Assembly (NCBI GenBank): GCA_902795555.1
Contig: CADBLV010000390.1
Span: 1-8,219 of the forward strand
Source: an uncultured Eubacteriales bacterium
Lineage (GTDB): Bacteria; Bacillota_A; Clostridia; Christensenellales; Aristaeellaceae
Direction of reading: 5' to 3'
DNA: 8,219 nucleotides
How positions within the stretch are numbered: the stretch's first letter is position 1; the number at the start of each line of letters is the position of its first letter. A program made the translations under genes and the position numbers. Below the pieces are notes generated by a model. The model was not told where the DNA came from, did no database searches, and saw only the letters and a program-made list of their open reading frames with translations. Shown here piece by piece: positions 1 to 6,568 of this stretch.

Positions 1-480
1 AGCGAAGATTTCGTCGGAAGCGTAATCTTCCCGGTTGTCGGTATACACGAGATTGTTGAGCTCATGAAGCTTCCTGGCTCCGCCTTTTTCTTTCATAGTC
101 AGCGTAACCATGTCGCCGGCCCGGACACCGGTTGCTTCGGCAAAGTTATTATAGTTTATGCACAGTTCGATATAGGTATGCGTCGGATAGGCGTTCACCA
201 GGTATTCTCCGGGGTCTACATAATAGCCGTTCAGCAGGGGCATGTCTTTTTCAAAGTTTCCGAACTTCACGGTGAGGATATCCCCCAATTCGAAGCCGGC
301 GTTCTCCAGATCCTTCAGCGTGATATCCAGCTGCGCTTCGCTTTCATCCATGATCTCTGTCACCATACAGGTCAGCCCGGCCGTCTCGGCAAAAGAGGAA
401 ACCAGCAGACAAATCAGTGAAAGCCACAGGATCAGACCGGAAAATCTTTTCATCCATAAGCACTTTTCCCTGTATATCAT
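1..480 (-). CDS. Exported tyrosine-phosphatase-family protein, N-terminal part (runs off the window)
   Basis: Open frame of 160 codons, cut by the window edge. The chosen start (ATG at 480-478) has a GAGGGGG ribosome binding site about 6 bases upstream. A second in-frame ATG (453-451) lacks so good a site. Residues about 11-31 form a signal peptide: basic MKRF, a hydrophobic leucine-rich stretch, then SFA|ET as a likely cleavage point, so the protein is exported. The mature N-terminus has a beta-rich segment with ELGDILTVKFG and MPLLNGYY, followed by VTLTMKEKGGARKLHELNN and TDNREDYASDEIFA. From family memory, this layout precedes a Y_phosphatase3-type tyrosine phosphatase domain in clostridial proteins. 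The catalytic CX5R loop lies outside the window, so activity cannot be judged. It is transcribed divergently from the GH32 gene. An alternative is a secreted protein with only the N-terminal beta domain. Confidence 0.72.
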   Translation of the reverse strand, partial: MIYREKCLWMKRFSGLILWLSLICLLVSSFAETAGLTCMVTEIMDESEAQLDITLKDLENAGFELGDILTVKFGNFEKDMPLLNGYYVDPGEYLVNAYPTHTYIELCINYNNFAEATGVRAGDMVTLTMKEKGGARKLHELNNLVYTDNREDYASDEIFA

Positions 481-515
481 ATCTATCCCCCTCTATTTTG
501 ATTCTTCTGCTGAGG

Positions 516-544
516 ATTATACCGTAATATTTCGAAATTCACAA
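516..544 (-). promoter_or_regulatory. Promoter of the phosphatase-family gene
   Basis: Read on the minus strand: -35 box TTGTGA (544-539), 17-base spacer, -10 box TATAAT (521-516). Transcription would start near 509, about 30 bases before the start codon at 480. The spacer holds a perfect 10-base palindrome, ATTTCGAAAT (529-538), which could be an operator. The perfect -10 and exact spacing make this one of the best promoters in the window. Confidence 0.75.
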
Positions 545-618
545 TAGTACATGCGATTCCGTTCATAATCCGTCTCCACGGAATCATCCTGCCCGATGGC
601 TTTTGGACGTCGGCCCGT

Positions 619-670
619 GATTTATACTTGTGAAAAGCCTGAGAGGTATGTAAAATATGAGATAAGCCGG
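619..670 (+). repeat. Promoter-region repeat, copy 1
   Basis: Aligned without gaps to 2209-2260 (offset exactly 1590), 40 of 52 bases are identical by hand count. The conserved blocks are GATTT.TACTTGTGAAAA, then ATGTAAAATA.GAG, then CCGG. It covers the -35 box, spacer and -10 box and extends upstream and downstream of both, which a core promoter alone does not explain. Confidence 0.65.
628..656 (+). promoter_or_regulatory. Promoter of the GH32 gene
   Basis: -35 box TTGTGA (628-633), 17-base spacer, -10 box TAAAAT (651-656), giving a start near 663 and a leader of about 67 bases. It faces away from the promoter at 516-544. The surrounding sequence is nearly repeated at the EAL-gene promoter (2218-2246), which supports it being a real, conserved control element. 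Confidence 0.7.
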
Positions 671-679
671 AGACGGCTT
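664..679 (+). other. GNRA-tetraloop hairpin at the 5' end of the GH32 transcript
   Basis: AAGCCG (664-669) pairs with CGGCTT (674-679) around a GAGA loop, a stable GNRA tetraloop. It would lie at the very 5' end of the predicted mRNA, where such hairpins often protect against decay. There is no U-tract, so it is not a terminator. The EAL promoter copy lacks an equivalent hairpin. Confidence 0.4.
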
Positions 680-729
680 CCTGCGGGCAAATTGAATCTT
701 TCTTTCCATCATTTCCATCGGAGGCTTTC

Positions 730-2223
730 ATGAACTTAACTGTTACCGCCGGATTCCTGTGGCTGCCGATTCACAGAGCCAGTCCTGTTGTAAAGCTTCA
801 TTTTTATGCCGGAGGAGTCAAATTTCAGGAAATGGATATTTCCCTTAACCCGGATCATCCGGAGTACTATGCCGCGATGGATCTCAGAAAACATACAGGG
901 AGCCTGATTGAAATCCACGGCAATCTGCCGGACGAAATGCTGATGGGGCTGCGCTTTTATGACATACAGCCCGATACCGGCTATCCCCGCAGACCCCGGA
1001 TCCACTTTACCGCTCCTTTCGGCTGGATCAACGATCCGAACGGCCTGGTTTACGCGGACGGGATCTGGCATCTTTATCACCAGTGGAATCCTTACGGCAC
1101 AGAATGGGGCAATATGCACTGGGGGCATGCGGTAAGCCGTGACCTGATCACCTGGGAACACAAAGGCGTCGCGATGGAACCGGATGAGGCCGGTACGGTT
1201 TTTTCCGGATGCGGATGGCAGGATCATGAAAATACAGCCGGGTTCGGCAAAGATGCTTTGCTGTTCTTCTATACCGCCGCCGGCGGATGCAATCAGTGGT
1301 CTGCGGATGCTGGAAACCGGCATACCCAGCGCCTTGCCGTTTCGATGGATCACGGCGAAACGCTGCTGAAAAAAGGCTTGATTCTGGACCATATCAAAGG
1401 CGGCAACCGTGATCCGAAAGTGTTTTATCATCCGGACACCGGGGCTTATATCATGGTCCTTTTCCTGGATGATGATGAGTTCGCCCTGTTCCGATCGCAG
1501 AATCTGATTCACTGGAAAGAAAGCCACCGATTTTCAGCATCGAAAATGAGGGAATGCCCGGATCTGTTCGAGCTGCCGGTGGATCATGAACCCGGTCAGA
1601 AGAAGTGGGTGTTCTGGTCTGCTGACGGGTATTATCTGGTCGGACAGTTTGACGGATATCGTTTTCTGCCAGAAACAGAAGTCCTTACCGCTTATGATAC
1701 AAACCTGGCTTACGCAGCCCAGACATATGCGGGAGTGAAGGACAGGGTCATCAGCGTCGCGTGGCTCAGAACCGGGAATGATCGCGGAAACTTCCGTGGA
1801 ATGATGTCTGTTCCGTCCGAACTGTCCCTCGTAAAGCAGAAGGATGGTTATCGGATCCGATTCCGGCCGGTCAGGGAAATCATGAACCGTTTCAGCGTGA
1901 GCAATGAATTCACTTCGGAATCAGGGGGCATCGTCATCCGGCCGTCAGGGAAACCGATGGTCCTGAAGACAAGCTGGCAGACGGGGCGACAGACGAAAGA
2001 GATCACAGCCGGCGGAAAAACGATCTGTATTCAGGCAAAGAACAGGGATGTGTTATTCATCGTCGATCATGGCGTGATGGAGTATTGGGCGGATGACGGG
2101 CTCATCTATGGCGCCGTTGAAGTCGATGAAGATGTCCTGTTCCGGGAAATTACAGTCAGCCCGGGCATCGACAGGGTGGAAACCAGCTGTTTTTTGGGAA
2201 CTGTACACGATTTGTACTTGTGA
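730..2223 (+). CDS. GH32 fructan hydrolase (levanase / beta-fructosidase type), cytoplasmic
   Basis: 497 residues; ATG at 730 has GGAGG (720-724) five bases upstream. Hydrolyses beta-fructosidic bonds in levan/inulin fragments or sucrose-like sugars. An N-terminal beta domain (about 17-80) of the kind seen in exo-levanases precedes the five-bladed propeller (about 90-370). The GH32 signatures are WINDPNG (99-105) with nucleophile Asp102, NRDP with transition-state Asp228, and RECPDLFEL with acid/base Glu275. A C-terminal beta-sandwich spans about 385-497. There is no signal peptide, so it should act in the cytosol on imported oligosaccharides; no transporter or fructokinase gene lies beside it here. 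One oddity: the usual PREL motif near the end of the propeller reads PSEL (362-365). It has its own promoter at 628-656. The GH32 assignment is firm; levanase versus sucrase/invertase specificity is inferred. Confidence 0.93.
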   Translation: MNLTVTAGFLWLPIHRASPVVKLHFYAGGVKFQEMDISLNPDHPEYYAAMDLRKHTGSLIEIHGNLPDEMLMGLRFYDIQPDTGYPRRPRIHFTAPFGWINDPNGLVYADGIWHLYHQWNPYGTEWGNMHWGHAVSRDLITWEHKGVAMEPDEAGTVFSGCGWQDHENTAGFGKDALLFFYTAAGGCNQWSADAGNRHTQRLAVSMDHGETLLKKGLILDHIKGGNRDPKVFYHPDTGAYIMVLFLDDDEFALFRSQNLIHWKESHRFSASKMRECPDLFELPVDHEPGQKKWVFWSADGYYLVGQFDGYRFLPETEVLTAYDTNLAYAAQTYAGVKDRVISVAWLRTGNDRGNFRGMMSVPSELSLVKQKDGYRIRFRPVREIMNRFSVSNEFTSESGGIVIRPSGKPMVLKTSWQTGRQTKEITAGGKTICIQAKNRDVLFIVDHGVMEYWADDGLIYGAVEVDEDVLFREITVSPGIDRVETSCFLGTVHDLYL

Positions 2224-2260
2224 AAACGTTGAAAAGCATGTAAAATAAGAGCCGAACCGG
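2209..2260 (+). repeat. Promoter-region repeat, copy 2
   Basis: Second copy of the element at 619-670. It begins inside the last codons of the GH32 gene (encoding DLYL and stop), so here the sequence serves both as coding 3' end and as promoter. Differences from copy 1 are concentrated in the spacer and the 3' third. Confidence 0.65.
2218..2246 (+). promoter_or_regulatory. Promoter of the EAL gene, overlapping the GH32 stop codon
   Basis: -35 box TTGTGA (2218-2223), whose last three bases are the GH32 stop codon, then a 17-base spacer and -10 box TAAAAT (2241-2246). Predicted start near 2253 gives a leader of about 115 bases. The same boxes and spacing occur at 628-656. The EAL gene can therefore be transcribed independently of the GH32 gene or by read-through. 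Confidence 0.65.
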
Positions 2261-2367
2261 TAACGGATTGGTATGGATATTCTGCCTCACGCCTGAAAAC
2301 CCCAAAAGGAAATGGCAAGGTTGATCGATGAACAGTCGAAAGGAAAATCGATGGAGGGTGTGCTGGA

Positions 2368-4044
2368 ATGAGCATTTACGATCAGGTAAATCTCACAGAT
2401 CGCTTTTATGAGGCGATCGGGAACGGACAGATCCGTGCATATTTTCAACCGATCATCAGATCCCTGACGCAGCAGATCCTGGGTGTTGAAGCGCTGGCCA
2501 GATGGTTTAAGCCGGATGGAAATATGCTTTCTCCCGCGGATTTCATCCCGGAGCTGGAGCAAAACGGGCTCATTTTTGAATTGGATATGGAGATTCTTCG
2601 GCAGGCCTGCGTTCTGTATGATGAGTTTCGCCGCCGTGGAACTCCGCTGTCCTGTGTGTCTGTGAATCTTTCCAGGCTGAATTTTGCCCGGGAGGATTTG
2701 TTTGAAAAGGTTTGTTCTGTCCTGGATGAGTATTCAGTTCCGCATGAGGCGATCAATCTGGAAATCACGGAAAGCGTAATGCTGGATGATACGGATGCCT
2801 TTGAGAAGACATTCAGTCGTTTCAGTGATGCCGGCTTTTTCATCTGGCTTGATGACTTCGGCAGCGGTTATTCATCGCTGAATGTCCTGCAGAATTACAG
2901 CTTTAACGTCATTAAGTTTGATATGCTCTTCCTCCGGAAAATGTCTGCGAAGGGAAGGAATATGCTGGCTTCGCTGATCGGCATGGCAAAAACCCTGGGG
3001 ATTCATACCCTGGTAGAGGGAGTGGAAACAAACGAACAGCGGGAATTCCTGCTGGATGTCGGCTGCGAAGCACAGCAGGGTTTCTATTATGCAAGACCTC
3101 TTTCCAGAGAAGCACTGATCGAACACATTGATCAAAAGCCGGGGATCCTGGAAAAGAAGGAAGATGAAAAATACTGGGAGGAAATCGGTCTGCTGAACTT
3201 CGTCAATCCCAACCCGCTGAAAGAATTTGCGGAAAGACGGAAAAGCGTTCAGAGAGAACGAGTCAGCAGTTATGACGGTTCCATCGCTCTGGTGGAATGC
3301 GGCAGGGATCAGTTCAATTATGTATACGCTACGGAAGGGTATAAGGAACGACTCCGTGAACTGGGTTTCTCATCTGTGGACGGGCTGGAAAATGCGCTGT
3401 CCAATCAGCGGAGCCATTACTTTCAGATCTCACGAAAACTGGTTCTTGATTCATTGCAGAGCGGAGAAATACAGACCGTCGAATATGTTTACAACGATGT
3501 GTATTACAGACTCAGCGCTTTGTTTGTCGCCAGAAGAGAAGGACGGGCCATGATTCTCATGCGCCTCAACACCTTTGATGCAGAGCGGGAGGTCAAAACG
3601 GCGAAAGAAATGCTGGATAACAGCAGCGCCCTGTTTTCCACTTATGAGATGGCCGTGATTGTTTATCCGGAAAGCGGAAAGGCAAAACGCATCTTTACAG
3701 CGAACAATGTGCCGTCTTACGGCAGTGAGAAAACCATCGGCAAAATTGCCGTCCGATTCTGCGAGAATCACGTTGATCCCGAGGATCAGGAAAGATATCT
3801 GCGTTTCATGGATTTTGAAACCATGCCGGAACGCCTCAGAAGCAATCCCAAACAGTTCATCCAGGGGATTTTCCGGATGCATCTGGAGCCGGATCAGAGC
3901 AGATGGTATTCCGTTCGTGTCACGCAGGCCGCGTGTTTTTCCGAGACGGCTTATATCTATACGATCCAAAGCGTACAGGATGACATGAGTCAATGGATGG
4001 ATCTGTTAGCCGTGAAACGTCCGGAATTGCTGCAGATGCAGTAA
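2368..4044 (+). CDS. Cyclic-di-GMP phosphodiesterase, EAL domain followed by sensor-like C-terminal half
   Basis: 558 residues; ATG at 2368 preceded by GGAGGG (2353-2358), nine bases away. The EAL domain fills about residues 8-255 and should cut the second messenger c-di-GMP to pGpG. The catalytic set is intact: Glu41 in VEALARW, Asn100 in VNLS, Glu132 in EITES, Asp162-Asp163 in DDFGSGYSSL, Lys183 in IKFD, Glu217 and Glu220 in VEGVE, and Gln237 in QQGFYYARPL. A charged linker (about 260-300) leads to two PAS-like stretches: one starting near SYDGSIALVE with a NYVYATEGY segment, and one starting near YEMAVIVYPESGKAKRIF. These probably sense a ligand, but no cofactor residues can be assigned. 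There is no GGDEF domain, signal peptide or membrane segment, so it is cytosolic. EAL at the N-terminus followed by sensor-like sequence reverses the commonest order. Confidence 0.92.
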   Translation: MSIYDQVNLTDRFYEAIGNGQIRAYFQPIIRSLTQQILGVEALARWFKPDGNMLSPADFIPELEQNGLIFELDMEILRQACVLYDEFRRRGTPLSCVSVNLSRLNFAREDLFEKVCSVLDEYSVPHEAINLEITESVMLDDTDAFEKTFSRFSDAGFFIWLDDFGSGYSSLNVLQNYSFNVIKFDMLFLRKMSAKGRNMLASLIGMAKTLGIHTLVEGVETNEQREFLLDVGCEAQQGFYYARPLSREALIEHIDQKPGILEKKEDEKYWEEIGLLNFVNPNPLKEFAERRKSVQRERVSSYDGSIALVECGRDQFNYVYATEGYKERLRELGFSSVDGLENALSNQRSHYFQISRKLVLDSLQSGEIQTVEYVYNDVYYRLSALFVARREGRAMILMRLNTFDAEREVKTAKEMLDNSSALFSTYEMAVIVYPESGKAKRIFTANNVPSYGSEKTIGKIAVRFCENHVDPEDQERYLRFMDFETMPERLRSNPKQFIQGIFRMHLEPDQSRWYSVRVTQAACFSETAYIYTIQSVQDDMSQWMDLLAVKRPELLQMQ

Positions 4045-4105
4045 CCAAACTGTTCCTGCTCTTCCTCCTGTTCCGCCTCTGTGAACGACAGGCTCCCTTC
4101 TGCCG

Positions 4106-4306
4106 TTTTAGTACAACCGGCCCCCCGGTTACACGCAAATTGAGTGTAACCGGGGACACCCCGCAAAGCCTGATTTTCCAACGGTTCCGGCATTTCCGTG
4201 TCCGGGTCGTTTTTGTTGAGTGTAACCGCTCCCTCCCAGCAACCCCTTATATTTCAACGGTTGCGGCGGATTCGAAGTTTTAGTGCAACTTTTTTTGAGT
4301 GTAACC
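4106..4306. repeat. Diverged 76-79-base repeat array upstream of ftsH
   Basis: TGAGTGTAACC occurs exactly at 4141-4151, 4217-4227 and 4296-4306, spaced 76 and 79 bases. A second block, CAACGGTT followed by CGGC, recurs 76 bases apart (about 4179 and 4255). TTTTAGTRCAAC occurs at 4106-4117 and 4278-4289. Between these anchors the units are poorly conserved. Counting variants, AGTRYAAC is present five times. The 417 bases between the EAL and ftsH genes hold this array, the two hairpins listed separately and a plausible ftsH leader. I see no convincing gene there: the ftsH frame stays open back to 4198 but encodes only translated repeat. Confidence 0.6.
4123..4155. other. Perfect 12-base-pair hairpin at the head of the repeat array
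   Basis: CCCCGGTTACAC (4123-4134) is perfectly complementary to GTGTAACCGGGG (4144-4155) across a 9-base loop. The right arm is one of the TGAGTGTAACC repeat copies and the left arm its inversion. Neither strand has a T-run after the stem, so it is not a standard terminator, although it may weaken read-through from the EAL gene 79 bases upstream. An alternative small hairpin, AACCGG/CCGGTT, overlaps its left arm. Confidence 0.55.
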
Positions 4307-4340
4307 CTGAACGGGATCTTCGTTTTGATCCATGTTCAGG
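4306..4340 (+). other. Hairpin in the ftsH upstream region
   Basis: CCTGAAC (4306-4312) plus GGATC (4314-4318) pair with GATCC (4327-4331) plus GTTCAGG (4334-4340). This gives 12 pairs with a small internal bulge and the 8-base loop TTCGTTTT. It begins where the last TGAGTGTAACC copy ends. No T-run follows. It may sit in the ftsH leader RNA; no clear ftsH promoter could be assigned, although a perfect palindrome TTGAATATTCAA lies just downstream at 4360-4371. Confidence 0.45.
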
Positions 4341-4461
4341 CCGTGCGCGCAGAAAATCATTGAATATTCAAAAATCTGACACACACCGGTCCTTAAATCT
4401 GCACAGAAAAGAACATAATCGGAAATGGATCCGTATGGATATCAGGAAAGAGGGAGAAAGA

Positions 4462-6309
4462 ATGATGTTAGACAACAATCCGAATCCCGTCCGGAAGCCG
4501 ATTATGTACTATATCCTCATCGCGGTGGGAATTATTATGCTGTTGAACGCCTTCGTGTTTCCGGCGCTGCTGCAGCGTCAGGTCGAGAGTGTTGGATACA
4601 GTGATTTTCTGAAAATGGTGGATAGCGGCCGGGTTGTCGAGGTGCAGCTGGATTCGTCCGGTGAACAGCTGGTTTTCCTGGGAAAGGATGAAGGCGGAAA
4701 CGAGGCGATTTACAAAACCGCTGTCTTTCCGGACGACAGCCTTCGCTCCCGGCTGGAGAAAGCGGGCGTCACCTTCAGTGCGCAGATCGCCACGCAGAAC
4801 AGCCCGCTGTTGAGCTTCATCATCAGCTGGATTCTGCCAATCGCCATGTTCTCCATTTTGGGACGTGTGCTCATGAATCAGATGACGAAGAAAGGCGGCC
4901 TGAACGCCCTGAGCTTCGGCAAATCCGGCGCGAAGATTGTCGCCTCAGAGGAAACCGGCGTAACGTTCGCTGATGTGGCAGGGGAGGAAGAAGCCAAGGA
5001 CGCGCTGAAGGAAATTGTGGACTTTCTGGAACGGCCCGGGAAATACGCGTCCATCGGGGCGAAACTGCCCAAAGGCGCTCTGCTGGTAGGTCCCCCCGGC
5101 ACCGGGAAGACCCTGCTGGCTAAGGCGGTAGCGGGGGAGGCGAAGGTGCCCTTCTTCTCCATTTCCGGCTCTGAATTTGTGGAGATGTTTGTGGGCATGG
5201 GCGCGGCCAAGGTCCGGGACCTGTTCAAGCAGGCCAATGAGAAGGCGCCGTGTATCGTGTTTATCGACGAGATCGACACCATCGGTAAAAAGCGGGATAC
5301 CGGCGCCGGTATCGGCGGCAATGACGAGCGGGAGCAGACGCTGAACCAGCTGCTGACCGAGATGGATGGCTTTGACGGCAAGAAGGGTGTGGTGATTCTG
5401 GCGGCAACTAACCGGCCGGAATCCCTGGATCCCGCGCTGCTGCGGCCGGGCCGTTTCGACCGGCGTATTCCCGTGGAGCTGCCTGACCTGCAGGGGCGGG
5501 AAGCTATCCTGAAGGTGCATGCGGCCCATATCCGTCTGGCCGGGGACATCAATATGAATGAGATCGCCAGGGCGACAAGCGGCGCTTCCGGCGCGGAGCT
5601 GGCTAACATCGTGAACGAGGCGGCTCTGCGGGCTGTCCGTGAAGGTCGGGACACCGTGCGTCAGGAAGACCTGATGGAAAGCGTGGAAACCGTGATCGCC
5701 GGATACCAGCGCAAGAATGCCGTGCTCTCCGAACAGGAGCGGCGTATCGTGTCCTACCACGAGATCGGTCACGCTTTGGTGGCGGCGAAGCAGACCAATT
5801 CCGCTCCGGTAACGAAGATCACGATCGTGCCGAGGACCAGCGGAGCCCTGGGCTATACCATGCAGATCGACGAGGAAGATCATAACCTGATGAGCCGGGA
5901 AGAACTGGAGAACAAGATCACCACTCTGACCGGCGGACAGGCAGCGGAGAAGCTGATCTTCGACTCTGTGACTACCGGGGCCGCCAATGACATCGAAAAG
6001 GCTACCAGGCTGGCCCGGGCCATGATTACCCGCTACGGCATGAGCGACCAGTTTGGCATGGTGGCGATGGAAACGCTGAACAGCCGGTATCTGGGGCAGG
6101 ACACCAGCCTGACCTGCAGCGCGGCCTATGCCGAGAAGATTGACGACCAGGTGGTGGCGCTGGTGGGGCGGGCCCGGGAGAAGGCGGATCGGATCCTGCG
6201 GGAAAACGAGGACAAGCTACACGAGCTGGCTGAATACCTGCTGGAGAAGGAAACCATCACCGGGGAGGAATTTATGAGGATTCTGAATCAGCCAAAGCTG
6301 AAGGCATGA
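4462..6309 (+). CDS. ftsH: ATP-dependent zinc metalloprotease FtsH
   Basis: 615 residues from ATG 4462, chosen because AGGGAG (4451-4456) sits five bases upstream; the next codon is also ATG. The frame is open further upstream but only through repeat DNA. FtsH is a membrane-anchored AAA+ hexamer that unfolds and degrades misassembled membrane proteins and some regulators. Transmembrane segments lie at about 14-37 and 114-138, flanking the extracytoplasmic domain. The AAA module has Walker A GPPGTGKT (210-217), Walker B IVFIDEID (265-272), and the RPGRFDRR second region of homology with arginine fingers 331 and 334. The zinc site is HEIGH (433-437) with third ligand Asp510 in AANDIEKAT. Length is slightly below the 637-644 of the Bacillus and E. 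coli proteins, with a short C-terminal tail. The gene is visibly GC-richer than its neighbours (43 of 60 bases are G/C at 5401-5460). It appears monocistronic. Confidence 0.96.
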   Translation: MMLDNNPNPVRKPIMYYILIAVGIIMLLNAFVFPALLQRQVESVGYSDFLKMVDSGRVVEVQLDSSGEQLVFLGKDEGGNEAIYKTAVFPDDSLRSRLEKAGVTFSAQIATQNSPLLSFIISWILPIAMFSILGRVLMNQMTKKGGLNALSFGKSGAKIVASEETGVTFADVAGEEEAKDALKEIVDFLERPGKYASIGAKLPKGALLVGPPGTGKTLLAKAVAGEAKVPFFSISGSEFVEMFVGMGAAKVRDLFKQANEKAPCIVFIDEIDTIGKKRDTGAGIGGNDEREQTLNQLLTEMDGFDGKKGVVILAATNRPESLDPALLRPGRFDRRIPVELPDLQGREAILKVHAAHIRLAGDINMNEIARATSGASGAELANIVNEAALRAVREGRDTVRQEDLMESVETVIAGYQRKNAVLSEQERRIVSYHEIGHALVAAKQTNSAPVTKITIVPRTSGALGYTMQIDEEDHNLMSREELENKITTLTGGQAAEKLIFDSVTTGAANDIEKATRLARAMITRYGMSDQFGMVAMETLNSRYLGQDTSLTCSAAYAEKIDDQVVALVGRAREKADRILRENEDKLHELAEYLLEKETITGEEFMRILNQPKLKA

Positions 6310-6337
6310 TTTAGGGAGACGATGGGGACATGTTAAA

Positions 6338-6360
6338 AGCTCCGGGCCTTTCCCGGAGCT
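6338..6360. terminator. Stem-loop after ftsH, possibly bidirectional terminator
   Basis: AGCTCCGGG (6338-6346) pairs perfectly with CCCGGAGCT (6352-6360) over a 5-base loop. On the minus strand the stem is followed by TTTTAACA, a short U-tract. On the plus strand there is none directly after it (CTCGATCC, then ATTTTG). It lies 29 bases past the ftsH stop, so it probably ends ftsH transcription weakly and would end leftward transcription better. Confidence 0.5.
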
Positions 6361-6392
6361 CTCGATCCATTTTGTGCAGTTTAATCATATCA
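6351..6392. repeat. 42-base direct repeat, copy 1
   Basis: Aligned without gaps with 6481-6522 at an offset of exactly 130 bases; 34 of 42 bases are identical by hand count. The shared framework is TCCCGGAGC, CGATCC, TTTT.TGCAGT and ATATCA. The stem-loop 6338-6360 uses its first ten bases as right arm. Read on the minus strand, both copies can encode related peptides (DMIKLHKMDRELRE and DIIRLQKPDRVLRE), but in different frames and without clear starts. Confidence 0.6.
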
Positions 6393-6401
6393 CGCTTCTT
6401 C

Positions 6402-6467
6402 AGTACCATGCAAGTACCATTTGAGTACCATTTGCGTCTCATCTTAGTATCATTTTCGTTCCACCTG
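6402..6467. repeat. Array of six 11-base units
   Basis: Successive units start at 6402, 6413, 6424, 6435, 6446 and 6457: AGTACCATGCA, AGTACCATTTG, AGTACCATTTG, CGTCTCATCTT, AGTATCATTTT and CGTTCCACCTG. Units 3+4 and 5+6 resemble each other (16 of 22 bases), so a 22-base higher-order period overlies the 11-base one. The array lies between the two 42-base direct repeats. The period is about one DNA helical turn, which would put every copy on the same face. Confidence 0.65.
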
Positions 6468-6480
6468 AGATTCGAACATC

Positions 6481-6522
6481 TCCCGGAGCACCCGATCCGG
6501 TTTTTGCAGTCTGATGATATCA
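6481..6522. repeat. 42-base direct repeat, copy 2
   Basis: Partner of the copy at 6351-6392. It lacks the preceding inverted arm, so no equivalent stem-loop forms here. Together the two copies bracket the 11-base array. Confidence 0.6.
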
Positions 6523-6568
6523 TAAGGGGCAGTGTATTTCAATATGCCTTGCCAAAGAACGTTTACAT

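Noticed and set aside
736..1527. Long minus-strand open frame (263 codons) opposite the GH32 gene
   Set aside because: Lies entirely within the convincing GH32 gene and shows no family pattern; it is an antisense by-product of codon use.
2253..2367. c-di-GMP (GEMM-type) riboswitch in the EAL-gene leader
   Set aside because: A CACGC stretch and adenine-rich segments are present, but the GGGACGCAAAGCC-type core and required helices are not visible.
4198..4461. Extended N-terminus of FtsH from an ATG at 4198
   Set aside because: The added residues are translated repeat DNA, while ATG 4462 has a good ribosome binding site and gives a normal FtsH N-terminus just before the first membrane helix.
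4878..5883. Two long minus-strand frames inside ftsH
   Set aside because: GC-rich coding sequence commonly leaves open antisense frames; they are low-complexity (Ser/Arg/Pro rich) and have no recognisable motif.
6402..6467. CRISPR array
   Set aside because: Units are 11 bases, contiguous without spacers, and no cas genes are nearby.
6455..6490. tRNA-like T-arm (GTTCGAA with flanking GAGAT/ATCTC on the minus strand)
   Set aside because: Loop length and the adjoining acceptor, anticodon and D arms do not fit a tRNA.
6311..6523. Minus-strand 70-codon frame through the direct repeats
   Set aside because: It simply translates the 11-base array and repeat copy 1 and has no good start signal. Similar peptides from the two repeat copies lie in different frames.
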